A DNA stretch of 19,973 nt from an uncultured Sphingomonas sp. (GTDB lineage: Bacteria; Pseudomonadota; Alphaproteobacteria; Sphingomonadales; Sphingomonadaceae). The DNA is taken from NCBI GenBank assembly GCA_902806295.1, contig CADCWB010000096.1:1-19973 (forward strand). The letters are read 5' to 3'. Under the pieces are notes generated by a model. That model had not been told where the DNA came from. It was given only the letters and a program-made list of their open reading frames with translations, and searched no databases. Below, in pieces: positions 12,175 through 19,973 of the stretch; position 1 is the stretch's first letter, and each line of letters begins with the position of its first letter. A program made the position numbers and the translations under genes.

Positions 12175-13716
12175 ATGAGCGACGCTAACGGTCCCCTCGA
12201 CAACCCCGCCGACCTGTTCGACCGGCGGCCCCGATACGGCGCCCGCGATGGCGTGCTGCTGTCCGATGGAACCCAGAGCGACCCGCTGCGGATAACGCTT
12301 GAGTCGCCCGACGATTTTGATGACTGGCGTGACGCGGCTCGGAAACTCGTTGCGGCCGGAGTGTCGCCGATGAGCGTCGTGTGGACGGTCGTAGGTGGGG
12401 ACGCCGACCTGTTTGGTGGCGCTGCACCCGCCGCAGCAGCAGCCGCAAGCTTTTCCGTTCCCCGCCAGTTTGTCGACCTCGCCAAGGCCGCGATCTGCCA
12501 TTCGGACCCGGAGCGCTTCGCACTGCTTTATGCGTTGTTGTGGCGTCTGCGCAGCAATCGGCAGGCGCTGGAGGACCGCGCCGATCCGCTGGTCAACCGG
12601 GTGGAAAAGCTGGCCAAGGAAGTGCGCCGCGACGCGCACAAGATGCATGCCTTCGTCCGCTTCCGCGAGGTGAGCGGCGACGAGGGCGGGCGCTTTGTCG
12701 CTTTCTTCGAACCCGATCACCACATTGTTCGGCGCGAGGCGGGTTTCTTCGTCCGCCGCTTCGCCAACATGCGCTGGTCGATCCTGACGCCCGAGCTGTC
12801 GATCCATTGGGACGGGACGACGCTCAGCGAAGGTCCGGGGGCAACGCGGGCCGATGCTCCCGAGGGCGATCCGCTCGAAGAGACCTGGAAGACCTACTAC
12901 GCCAGCATCTTCAACCCGGCCCGGCTGAAGAAGAAAGCTATGCTGAAGGAGATGCCCAAGAAATATTGGCGCAACATGCCGGAGACCTCGCTCGTTGCCC
13001 CGCTGATTGCGGGTGCGCGCGCACGGGAGTTGGAGATGATCGAGCGCAGCGGAGCGCAGGATGGAATGGCCGAAGCGCTGGCGTCGGAGCGGCGGCTTGA
13101 GCCCGGCAGTAATCTCCGTGCCGCCTGGGAAGCGTTGCTGGCCGAAGCGCGGCAGTGCACTCGGTGCGATCTTTACAAGTGCGGCACTCAAACGGTGTTT
13201 GGGGAAGGTCCGCTGGACGCCCGAATCCTCTTCGTGGGCGAGCAGCCGGGCGATCAGGAGGATCTTGCCGGCCGCCCGTTCATCGGTCCGGCCGGGCAGC
13301 TGTTCGACGCGTCGTTGCAGGCGGCCGGAATCGACCGCGCGCAGACCTACGTCACCAATGCCGTCAAGCACTTCAAGTTCGAGGCGCGCGGCAAGCGGCG
13401 CATTCACTCCAAGCCGGACGCGGGCGAGATCGAGGCGTGTCGCTGGTGGCAGGAACAGGAACGCGGGCTGATCAAGCCGTCGCTTACGGTGGCGCTGGGC
13501 GCCACCGCCGCCCGCTCCCTGACCGGCAAGACGGTGACGATCAGCCGCGCCCGCGAAGCGCCGCTGGTGCTGGCGGACGGGAGCGAATGCTGGGTGACGG
13601 TGCACCCTAGCTTTCTCCTCCGCATCCCCGAGGCGGACCGCAAGGCAGCCGAGCGAGCCCGCTTCGTCGAGGACCTCAAGCGTATCCGCACCCGGGCGGC
13701 AGAGCTGGCCGATTAG
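12175..13716 (+). CDS. udgX: DUF4130-UdgX fusion: uracil-DNA glycosylase of the crosslinking type
   Basis: 513 residues with two parts. Residues about 38-275 match DUF4130 (TIGR03915, 'probable DNA metabolism protein'), seen in RITLESPDDFDDWRDAAR, KMHAFVRFRE and MRWSILTPE. Residues about 315-505 are a family-4-like uracil-DNA glycosylase: CTRC at 328-331, GEQPGDQEDLAGRPFIGPAG at 355-374, the UdgX-specific loop KRRIH at 407-411, and VTVHPS at 474-479. His411 aligns with His109 of Mycobacterium smegmatis UdgX, which forms a covalent bond with the abasic sugar after uracil removal. Cys328, Cys331 and Cys422 are candidate Fe-S ligands. The only early ATG is 12175, with no Shine-Dalgarno site. The first ~37 residues precede the recognisable domain and may be an extension or mis-start. 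It is the known genomic partner of the radical SAM gene upstream. Confidence 0.94.
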   Translation: MSDANGPLDNPADLFDRRPRYGARDGVLLSDGTQSDPLRITLESPDDFDDWRDAARKLVAAGVSPMSVVWTVVGGDADLFGGAAPAAAAAASFSVPRQFVDLAKAAICHSDPERFALLYALLWRLRSNRQALEDRADPLVNRVEKLAKEVRRDAHKMHAFVRFREVSGDEGGRFVAFFEPDHHIVRREAGFFVRRFANMRWSILTPELSIHWDGTTLSEGPGATRADAPEGDPLEETWKTYYASIFNPARLKKKAMLKEMPKKYWRNMPETSLVAPLIAGARARELEMIERSGAQDGMAEALASERRLEPGSNLRAAWEALLAEARQCTRCDLYKCGTQTVFGEGPLDARILFVGEQPGDQEDLAGRPFIGPAGQLFDASLQAAGIDRAQTYVTNAVKHFKFEARGKRRIHSKPDAGEIEACRWWQEQERGLIKPSLTVALGATAARSLTGKTVTISRAREAPLVLADGSECWVTVHPSFLLRIPEADRKAAERARFVEDLKRIRTRAAELAD

Positions 13717-13722
13717 CGAGCC

Positions 13723-15855
13723 CTAGAAGTCTGCCCGCAACGTTACTCGGGCGGACCTCCGCGCGCCGGGTGCGATGTTGTTGTTGCTGTGCGCGGTCGG
13801 GAAGTAGTCCCTGTTGAACAGGTTCTCGACATTCAGCTGCGCTTCGATCCCTGGCGCCAGCCTGTAATAAGCCGCGGCATCCACCCGGGTGTAGCCGGGC
13901 AGCACCACCAGATTATCTACGGCGGCATAGGATTTCGACCGCGCCAGCACGCCCAGGCCGAGCGCGAGGGGTTTGCTGAACTGATACTTGGTCCACAGGG
14001 ATGCGCTGTGCTTGGGCACTAGCGGGACCTTGGCTCCGGCCAGAGCGGCCGTGGTGTTGCGCCGGATTTCCGACTTTTGCAGCGCGTAGCCGGCCGACAC
14101 CTGCCAGTGCGCGCTGATGCTGCGCTCCAGGCCGAGCTCGAGTCCCCGGGTGCGCGTCGCGCCGGTCAGCACCACCCGGTCGTTCGCATCGCGCGCCTGA
14201 GTGTTCTTGCGGTCGAGCTGGTACACGGCAACCGTGGCGAGCAGACCATCGAGCGGCTCCCACTTCGTGCCGATCTCCTTGTTGTCGAATCGCTCGGGCT
14301 CCAGTTCGGCGCTGGTCGAGGTCAGTCCGCTGAACTGGTCACCCGACTGCGGCAGGTAGGAGCGCGAATAGCTGCCGTAGAGCGACAGATTGTCGCGCGG
14401 CTTCAGCACCAGTCCGAGCCGCGGCGACACGAGGTTGTCGCTGCGCGAGGAGCTGTCGTTCACGCTTGGGCGCAGATCGTTCACCGTCAGCTTGAAGCGG
14501 TCGAAGCGCACGCCGGCCACGATTTCCAGAAAGTCGGTCGGGCGCAGTTGAGTCTGGACGTAAGCCGCGGCCACGGTCGCCCGGGTGCGATTGTTGGCGT
14601 CGCTCGGGGCGGACGCGAAGGTAATGGCGCGATCGACCGTCGGATCGTCCAGCGTGACTCTGTTCTCACCGGGCAGGAAACTGCCGGTCAGCCGGTGATT
14701 GCGGCTCTTCTGACGCCCAAACTCGAAACCGAACAGCAAAGTCTGATCGATCCCGGCCACGCTGCCGTCCCAGATGAGGTCGGTCTGGCTGATCAGGTTC
14801 CGGCGATCGTTGCGGCTGTTGTAGGCGCCCAATGCGACGGTGTTGCCGTTGGCCGGCCCCGAGGGATAGATGTTCTGGTAGAACTTGTCGTAGTCCGCCA
14901 GCAGCGTGCGGTGGCGCAGCTTCAAACTGTCGGAGAGGCCATGCTCCACGCCCATGCTGGCGATCTGCACATCGGCATCGGAATAGCTGTCATCCGGATC
15001 GCCGAAGAAGGTGCGGTCGAAGCCGGTCAGCGGCTTGTCGACCGTCGAGGCGCTGCCGTCCGAACGCGAGGGAACGCCGCGATCGGTGGTGCGGCGATCG
15101 TGGAAATACTCGTAGGACAGGTCGACGCGAGTGTCCGGGCCAGCAACAATCCCGACTGTCGGGTTGATGCCGTAGCGCTTCAGGTCGACGTTCCGGCGGA
15201 AACTGTCCCCATCCTCGTAAACGGTGTTGACGCGCACGCCGATAGCGCCGGCAACCGCCAGGTCCATGTCGCCGGTCACGCGGGAGCCGCCTTCGCTGTC
15301 CCGGCTGAGGATGAACTGCTGGTTGTTGCCGAAGCTCGCGCGCTTGGTCACCCGGTTGATGACCCCGCCGCCACCACCGCGGCCGAAGATCATCGCGTTC
15401 GGACCTTTCAGCACCTCGACCCGATCCAGGTTGTAGAAGTCCCGGAAATACTGGGCGTCGTCCCGCAAACCGTCGACGAAGAAGTCGGCCGTGGTGTTGT
15501 TGCCGCGCAGCGTGATCTGGTCCCGGTTGGCCTCACCTGTTCCGGGCGTTGCGCCCGGCACGAACATCAGCAGGTCGGCGATCGAACGCAGCGACTGATC
15601 CTCGATCTGCGCTTCGGACACGACCGACATGGCCTGCGGGATGTTGCGCACCAGCGTGTTCGTCCGCGTCGCCGTGCTGGTCGACTTGATCCCATATTCC
15701 TCGCGCTGCCCGGTAACCACGATGGTTGTCGGGTCGGCGTCCTCGGTGGTGCCCTCGCCCGCCCCGGCGGCCGCCGGCGCCTCCGTCGCCGAGGCTGCCG
15801 TCGCCAAGCCGAACACCGATGCCGCGCCGAGCAGCGCGAGAGAGACGGTACGCAA
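13723..15855 (-). CDS. TonB-dependent siderophore receptor (catecholate type)
   Basis: An outer-membrane beta-barrel that imports ferric siderophores using TonB-ExbBD energy. 710 residues. A signal peptide covers residues 1-23 (ATAASA/T). A TonB-box-like TTIVVTG lies at 43-49. The plug domain spans about 65-175 and includes RNIPQAMSVVSEAQIEDQ, DQITLRGNNT, FFVDGLRDDAQYFRD and DRVEVLKGPNAMIFGRGG, a sequence style typical of Fiu/catecholate-type receptors. The barrel ends RVTLRADF with the terminal phenylalanine needed for outer-membrane assembly. The start is TTG at 15855, supported by GAGGGGAA five bases upstream (15861-15868). The upstream region carries Fur-box-like palindromes. It converges with udgX, leaving six bases. 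The ligand cannot be read from sequence. Confidence 0.93.
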   Translation of the reverse strand: MRTVSLALLGAASVFGLATAASATEAPAAAGAGEGTTEDADPTTIVVTGQREEYGIKSTSTATRTNTLVRNIPQAMSVVSEAQIEDQSLRSIADLLMFVPGATPGTGEANRDQITLRGNNTTADFFVDGLRDDAQYFRDFYNLDRVEVLKGPNAMIFGRGGGGGVINRVTKRASFGNNQQFILSRDSEGGSRVTGDMDLAVAGAIGVRVNTVYEDGDSFRRNVDLKRYGINPTVGIVAGPDTRVDLSYEYFHDRRTTDRGVPSRSDGSASTVDKPLTGFDRTFFGDPDDSYSDADVQIASMGVEHGLSDSLKLRHRTLLADYDKFYQNIYPSGPANGNTVALGAYNSRNDRRNLISQTDLIWDGSVAGIDQTLLFGFEFGRQKSRNHRLTGSFLPGENRVTLDDPTVDRAITFASAPSDANNRTRATVAAAYVQTQLRPTDFLEIVAGVRFDRFKLTVNDLRPSVNDSSSRSDNLVSPRLGLVLKPRDNLSLYGSYSRSYLPQSGDQFSGLTSTSAELEPERFDNKEIGTKWEPLDGLLATVAVYQLDRKNTQARDANDRVVLTGATRTRGLELGLERSISAHWQVSAGYALQKSEIRRNTTAALAGAKVPLVPKHSASLWTKYQFSKPLALGLGVLARSKSYAAVDNLVVLPGYTRVDAAAYYRLAPGIEAQLNVENLFNRDYFPTAHSNNNIAPGARRSARVTLRADF

Positions 15856-15899
15856 TGATCTTCCCCTCAGGAACGATTAAACTCGTTTCGTGGGATCGG

Positions 15900-15927
15900 T
15901 CATTAGCGCTAATGAGAGTCGTTCGCA
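15900..15927 (-). promoter_or_regulatory. Fur-box-like operator of the siderophore receptor gene
   Basis: A perfect 16-base palindrome, TCATTAGCGCTAATGA (15900-15915), overlaps AATGAGAGTCGTTCGCA (15911-15927). The latter resembles the classical Fur pattern (AATGAnAnTCnTT core). The position, 45-72 bases upstream of an iron-uptake gene start, fits iron repression. The regulator identity is inferred; alphaproteobacteria may also use other iron regulators. Confidence 0.55.
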
Positions 15928-15957
15928 ACAGTCTTACTGTTATCGTGACTCGTTATC
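15927..15957. repeat. Additional small repeats upstream of the receptor operator
   Basis: An inverted repeat AACAGT-CTT-ACTGTT (15927-15941) is followed by two direct copies of GTTATC (15939-15944 and 15952-15957). On the minus strand the latter read GATAAC and could overlap promoter elements of the receptor gene. Together with the adjacent palindrome, they fill most of the 122-base gap between smc and the receptor. Confidence 0.4.
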
Positions 15958-15977
15958 AGCCTCGCGAGCGGTCGGCG

Positions 15978-18900
15978 TCACTCCGCCGCAAGCAGCATCT
16001 CGGCTCCGCCAAGGTCGACCGAGACCAACCGGCTGACGCCCTGTTCCACCATGGTGACGCCGTACAGCCGATGCATCCGGCTCATGGTCACGGCATTGTG
16101 GGTGACGATCAGGTAACGGGTATCCGTCTCCTGTGTCATCCGCGCGAGCAGGTCGCAGAAGCGCTCCACATTAGCGTCGTCCAGCGGCGCATCGACTTCG
16201 TCCAGCACGCAGATCGGTGCGGGGTTGGTCAGAAACAGGGCGAAAATCAACGCGACCGCCGTCAGCGCCTGCTCGCCGCCGGACAGCAGGGTCAGCGCGG
16301 TCAGCCGCTTGCCTGGCGGCTGGGCCATGATCTCGAGCCCAGCTTGCAGCGGATCGTCGCTCTCGATCAGTTCCAAGTGCGCCTGGCCGCCGTCGAACAA
16401 GGTGGCGAACAGGCTGCGGAAGTGGCGATCGACCTGCTCATAGGCTTCCAGCAGGCGAACGCGGCCTTCGCGATTGAGACTGCCGATTGAGCCGCGGAGG
16501 CGGTTTATCGCTTCCTGCAGTTCGTCCCGCTCCGCCCCGCCCTGCAACCGCGACTGCTCAAGTTCGGCCAGTTCCTGCTCGGCGACGAGGTTGACCGGGC
16601 CTAACCGCTCGCGCTCGGCGGTCAGGCGCTCAAGCGTGGCGCTCTCCTCGGCTGGATCGCAGGAGTCCGTCGCATCAAAGCCGAGTTTGCCTGGTAGCAG
16701 CGGCGGCGGGCACTCGAACTTCTCCCCGCAGACCCGGCCATATTCGATCCGCCGCGCAACCTGCGCCTCGGCTCGCGCGTCGGCACCCGCCCGGCGCTCG
16801 CGAGCGCCCGCCAGGGCTTCGTTGGCCTGCGCCATCGCGGCACTGAGCTGCGCGGCCGCGGCCTCAGCTTCGCGCTCGGCGGCGAGCGTCCCGAAGACCT
16901 GCCCTTCACTGTCGCGCAGCCCTTCCTCCAGGCTGGCGATCTGGTGCTCGAGCTCCTCGGGCTCCGACTGCAGCCTGGCCTGTTCCTTCGCCAACCCGTC
17001 GGCTCGTTCGGCCGCACCGGCCAGCCGCTGCTCCGCCGCACGCGCCCGATCGCGCCATGCCGCCTGCTCCTTGCCGGTCACCGCATGCCGTTCTCGGTCG
17101 GCAGCGGCGGTGCGGGCCTGGGTCGCCGCCTCGGCCCGCAGTTCCGCCACCGCGCGCCCGCGAGTGTTCGCCTGATCCCTAGCCGCAATGATCTCGCGCA
17201 CCAGCACGCCTCCATCCGGAAGGTTCGCCAGCGTCCGCTCGGCACCGTCGACCGCGGCCCGCGCGGCCGCTCGCACCGGCTCAGCCTCGGCCGTCCGTTC
17301 GGCCAGCATGGTGCGCTGATGTTGGAGCCGGTCCAGCGAGTTCGCCGCCGCGTCTTCGCCCCTCGTGGCCTCGCGCACGTCGCGTTCGGCTCCAGCGATT
17401 GCTTGCCGCGCACGCTCCGCGTCACCACGCGCCAACTCGACCGCATCGGTTACGGCTTGCCGGCGTTCGTCGGCCATGGCCGCGGCAGTCCGGAGGTCCG
17501 GCAGTTGGGCCTCGATCTCGGCCAGCCGGTTCTGCCGTACCAGCCGCTCCGCCGCTGCGGCGCCGCTGCCTGCGGAGAAAAACCCATCCCACCGCCGCAT
17601 CCGTCCGTCCGGCGTGACGAGCCGTTGCCCGACGGCCAATACCTGCCCGCGATCCTCGCCAACCCCAATCTGCCGCAACCGGCGGATGAGCTCCGGCGGC
17701 GCGCTCACCTGCTCGCTTAATGGCTTCAAGCCTTCAGGCAGGCCCGGGTCGCCGTCCAATGCCTGGCTGCCGCCCCAGTGCCTGGAACCGTCGGTTCCGA
17801 ACGGCGCGTCCAGATCGTCGCCGAGCGCGGCGGCGAGCGCGCGCTCATAGCCCTTCTCTACGCGGAGGCTCGCGAGCACGGCGCCGCTGCGACCATGGGT
17901 CAGCGCCTTGCGCAACGCGATGCTTTCGGCCTCAGCTGCGGCGAGGACGGCGCGGGCGCCAGCAACGGCAATTTCCGCCTCGTCGCGCTGCTGGGCGGCG
18001 ACCAGCCGGGCCGCCTCCGCTTCGGCCAACTTAGCTTCGCAATCGCGCTGCAGTTCGGCCGCAGCCTGTTTGCGCGTTGCAGCGGCACCCTGTGCTTTAC
18101 GCTCCGCCGCGCCGTCACCGATCGCTGCCGCTTGCGCCGCTAACCGCCCGGCATCGTCCTCGCAGCGAGCCAGCTGCGACCTGGCGGCAGTGAGCGCCGC
18201 CTGCGCCACATTGCGTTCTGCTTTCATTGCGGCCTCACGCGCCAGCAGTCCAGCAAGCTCCGCCTCCGCCTCACGCGCGCTCGCTTCGGCCGTAGTCAGT
18301 GCCGCCGCGATCCGCCCGCCCTCCGCTTCGCTGTTGGCCAGCCGACGTTCGATGGCGACGCGCTCTCCGGTAAGCGTGACCTCGGCGCGCTGTGCATCCT
18401 CGCTCAGGCCCAACTCGCGCGAGCGCTCGGCAGCGATCTGCTCGGCCAGTCGCTCCAGTTCGACAAGCCGCCGCCGCACCGTGTCCAGCCGCGCACGTGC
18501 CGTCGCGAGCTGATGGGCGAGCGCCTGCCCCTCTTCACGAGCACGCACAGCAACGCGGCGCCGGTCGGCAACCTCGGCCGCCGCAGCCTGCTGCGCTTCG
18601 GCTGCTTGCGCCAGCCTCGCTCCCAGCGTTGTCACTTCGGCCTGTGCCGCTTGCGCTTCAGTCGCCGCGGCTTGCGCGAGCCGGTCGGCATCGGCCCACC
18701 GGCTATAGATCAGCCGTCCCTCCGACAGTCTGATACGGTCCGTCAGACCACGATAGCGTTCGGCCACCCGCGTCTGCCGCCGAAGCGCCCCGGCGCGCGC
18801 CTCCTGATCGGACAGCAACTCGGCAAGCCGCTCCAGGTTTGTTTCGGTGGCCCGCAGCTTCTGCTCCGCGTCCTTGCGCCGAGCATGCAGGCCTGCGATT

Positions 18901-19385
18901 CCGGCCGCCTCCTCCAGCATCTGCCGGCGCTCGGTCGGCTTGGCGGCGATCACCGCCCCGATCCGCCCCTGGCTTACCAGCGCGGGCGAATGGGCGCCGG
19001 TCGCCGCATCGGCGAACAGCAAGGAGACGTCCTTGGCCCGCACGTCGCGTCCGTCGAGCCGGTAAGCCGATCCGGCCCCCCGCTCGATCCGCCGAGTGAC
19101 TTCGCTTTCCCCCTCATCGCCGCCGGTGTGCTCGACCAGCAGGGATACTTCGGCGAAGTCGCGGGCCGGCCGGCGGGCGGTGCCAGCGAAGATCACGTCT
19201 TCCATGCCGCCGCCGCGCAAGCTCTTGGGACTGGCTTCGCCCATCACCCAGCGGATGGCTTCCAGCAGGTTGGACTTGCCGCAGCCGTTCGGGCCGACGA
19301 CCCCGGTCAAGCCCGGCTCGATGCGCAGTTCGGCTGGTTCTACGAAGCTTTTAAAGCCGCTGAGTTTCAGCCGGCGAATGCGCAA
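15978..19385 (-). CDS. smc: Chromosome segregation protein SMC
   Basis: The SMC ATPase dimer, with ScpA/ScpB, forms the bacterial condensin that organises and separates daughter chromosomes. 1135 residues, full length. The N-terminal head has Walker A GPNGCGKS at 31-38. Long Ala/Glu/Arg-rich coiled coils run from about 165 to 480 and 650 to 900, flanking a globular hinge around 490-640. The C-terminal head has the ABC signature LSGGEQ at 1034-1039, Walker B ICVLDE at 1058-1063 and the switch histidine in VTHN at about 1096. The start is TTG at 19385, giving the family-typical MRIRRLKLSGFKSF. A G7 run lies seven bases upstream. It follows the DsbA-like gene after 23 bases, so the two are probably co-transcribed; this order is common in sphingomonads. 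Low-complexity coiled coil explains the many long antisense frames here. Confidence 0.97.
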   Translation of the reverse strand: MRIRRLKLSGFKSFVEPAELRIEPGLTGVVGPNGCGKSNLLEAIRWVMGEASPKSLRGGGMEDVIFAGTARRPARDFAEVSLLVEHTGGDEGESEVTRRIERGAGSAYRLDGRDVRAKDVSLLFADAATGAHSPALVSQGRIGAVIAAKPTERRQMLEEAAGIAGLHARRKDAEQKLRATETNLERLAELLSDQEARAGALRRQTRVAERYRGLTDRIRLSEGRLIYSRWADADRLAQAAATEAQAAQAEVTTLGARLAQAAEAQQAAAAEVADRRRVAVRAREEGQALAHQLATARARLDTVRRRLVELERLAEQIAAERSRELGLSEDAQRAEVTLTGERVAIERRLANSEAEGGRIAAALTTAEASAREAEAELAGLLAREAAMKAERNVAQAALTAARSQLARCEDDAGRLAAQAAAIGDGAAERKAQGAAATRKQAAAELQRDCEAKLAEAEAARLVAAQQRDEAEIAVAGARAVLAAAEAESIALRKALTHGRSGAVLASLRVEKGYERALAAALGDDLDAPFGTDGSRHWGGSQALDGDPGLPEGLKPLSEQVSAPPELIRRLRQIGVGEDRGQVLAVGQRLVTPDGRMRRWDGFFSAGSGAAAAERLVRQNRLAEIEAQLPDLRTAAAMADERRQAVTDAVELARGDAERARQAIAGAERDVREATRGEDAAANSLDRLQHQRTMLAERTAEAEPVRAAARAAVDGAERTLANLPDGGVLVREIIAARDQANTRGRAVAELRAEAATQARTAAADRERHAVTGKEQAAWRDRARAAEQRLAGAAERADGLAKEQARLQSEPEELEHQIASLEEGLRDSEGQVFGTLAAEREAEAAAAQLSAAMAQANEALAGARERRAGADARAEAQVARRIEYGRVCGEKFECPPPLLPGKLGFDATDSCDPAEESATLERLTAERERLGPVNLVAEQELAELEQSRLQGGAERDELQEAINRLRGSIGSLNREGRVRLLEAYEQVDRHFRSLFATLFDGGQAHLELIESDDPLQAGLEIMAQPPGKRLTALTLLSGGEQALTAVALIFALFLTNPAPICVLDEVDAPLDDANVERFCDLLARMTQETDTRYLIVTHNAVTMSRMHRLYGVTMVEQGVSRLVSVDLGGAEMLLAAE

Positions 19386-19408
19386 TCAGTCACCCCCCCA
19401 TCCGGTGG

Positions 19409-19973
19409 TTAGCCGCCGAGCGCTGCCCGGATCTGCGGCTCCAGCGTTTCCCAGCTCGCCGCATTCTCCGCCAGCTTGCCGTTGATCAGGAAGGCCGGCG
19501 TGCCCGGGATGCTATACTGCGATGCCGCGTCACTATTAACCTGCACCAGCCGTTCGATTTCCGCCTGGTTGGTCAGGCATTGGCTAGAGCGACCCGAGGG
19601 CAAGCCGCGCTGAGCGGCCCAGGCCTGCAGCCCCGCATATTGGGCGAACTTCGGGAACTGCTGCGCCGGCGGGAGAGCCTGAGCGGCGGCGAGCTCTGCC
19701 TGAGGCGCCGCCTGAAAGCGTTCGAAGATCGCCTTCTGATCGGCGTACATGCCCTCGGTCAGCTTGAAGAAGGTCGGATTGGCGCCGGCGCAGCGAGCGA
19801 TCAGCGACATGGTGATGTCCAGCGGATCGCGCACGAAGTTGCGGAATTCAAACGCGACCTGGCCAGTCTTGACGTACTTGTCGATCAGCTGCGGCGTGGC
19901 CTTTTCGGAGAACTCCGCGCAGTGCGGGCAGGTCATGGAGCCGAACTCGACCAGCTTCACCTTGGCGTTGGGA
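19409..19973 (-). CDS. DsbA-like thioredoxin-fold protein, C-terminal 187 residues (N-terminus outside window)
   Basis: A periplasmic-type thiol oxidoreductase. The reading frame runs off the right edge with SNAKVKLVEFGSMTCPHCAE, so the start and signal peptide are missing; the in-frame GTG at 19960 lies inside the conserved fold and is not the start. The active site CPHC is the DsbA-type dipeptide (Pro-His). The cis-proline loop reads IPGTPAFLINGK. An alpha-helical insertion between them is typical of the thioredoxin_4 (DsbA-like) group. A further cysteine pair region (RCAGANP, QCLTNQ) may form a structural disulfide. It precedes smc. The dsbB gene at the other end of the window encodes a plausible reoxidation partner. 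Confidence 0.9.
   Translation of the reverse strand, partial: PNAKVKLVEFGSMTCPHCAEFSEKATPQLIDKYVKTGQVAFEFRNFVRDPLDITMSLIARCAGANPTFFKLTEGMYADQKAIFERFQAAPQAELAAAQALPPAQQFPKFAQYAGLQAWAAQRGLPSGRSSQCLTNQAEIERLVQVNSDAASQYSIPGTPAFLINGKLAENAASWETLEPQIRAALGG

Noticed and set aside
10727..12178. 483-codon plus-strand open frame opposite the glycosidase-like gene
   Set aside because: No recognisable domain and no ribosome-binding site. The minus strand carries coherent catalytic motifs.
11944..13605. 553-codon minus-strand open frame opposite udgX
   Set aside because: Shadow of the DUF4130-UdgX gene, whose motifs are intact on the plus strand.
14077..15858. 593-codon plus-strand open frame opposite the siderophore receptor
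   Set aside because: No domain seen. The receptor on the minus strand has a complete plug, barrel end and signal peptide.
16400..18700. Repetitive-looking GC-rich stretch as a possible DNA repeat array
   Set aside because: The periodicity comes from the Ala/Glu/Arg heptads of the SMC coiled coil; no exact tandem repeat unit was found.

Overview
The window looks like chromosomal DNA from a GC-rich alphaproteobacterium, most likely a sphingomonad (Sphingomonadaceae or a close relative). Three things point there: the nadD-rsfS-rlmH-EnvC-ctpA-dsbB-coq7 run, the small exported four-cysteine protein behind it, and the DsbA-like/smc pair. Family assignments come from reading translations and motifs; no database search was run. 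Genes are tightly packed. There is no gap above about 122 bases, and I saw no RNA gene, mobile element, CRISPR array or phage gene.

Layout. Bases 1-127 (minus) hold the first 42 codons of a DUF3667 protein, cut by the window edge. Bases 188-5732 (plus) are a housekeeping run: nadD (NAD synthesis), rsfS (ribosome silencing), rlmH (23S rRNA methylation), an EnvC-like degenerate LytM protein, ctpA (S41 periplasmic protease), dsbB (periplasmic disulfide formation), coq7 (ubiquinone synthesis) and a small secreted four-cysteine protein. Bases 5752-8421 (minus) carry an MBL-fold hydrolase and, downstream of it, an exported DUF885 metallopeptidase-like protein. Bases 8544-9344 (plus) encode a six-helix DUF1206 membrane protein.

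Bases 9411-13716 are the most interesting part, a DNA-repair cassette. It contains a radical SAM protein with a helix-hairpin-helix region and a clamp-binding-like C-terminus, and a DUF4130-UdgX fusion carrying the KRRIH loop of uracil-crosslinking glycosylases. The radical SAM gene has a perfect alphaproteobacterial LexA (SOS) box, GAAC-N7-GAAC, ending three bases before its ATG. A leaderless-looking cytoplasmic glycoside-hydrolase-like gene lies between the two on the opposite strand. The radical SAM and UdgX families are known genomic partners, but the chemistry of the radical SAM protein and of DUF4130 is, to my knowledge, not established.

Bases 13723-15855 (minus) encode a TonB-dependent siderophore receptor behind a palindrome-rich, Fur-box-like operator. 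Bases 15978-19385 (minus) encode a full-length SMC ATPase, preceded by a DsbA-like thioredoxin-fold protein (19409 to beyond the right edge).

Together, the left run links envelope maintenance and periplasmic oxidative folding (CtpA, DsbB, EnvC-like, with a DsbA-like protein at the far right). The centre is a damage-inducible repair cassette, and the right side serves iron uptake and chromosome segregation.
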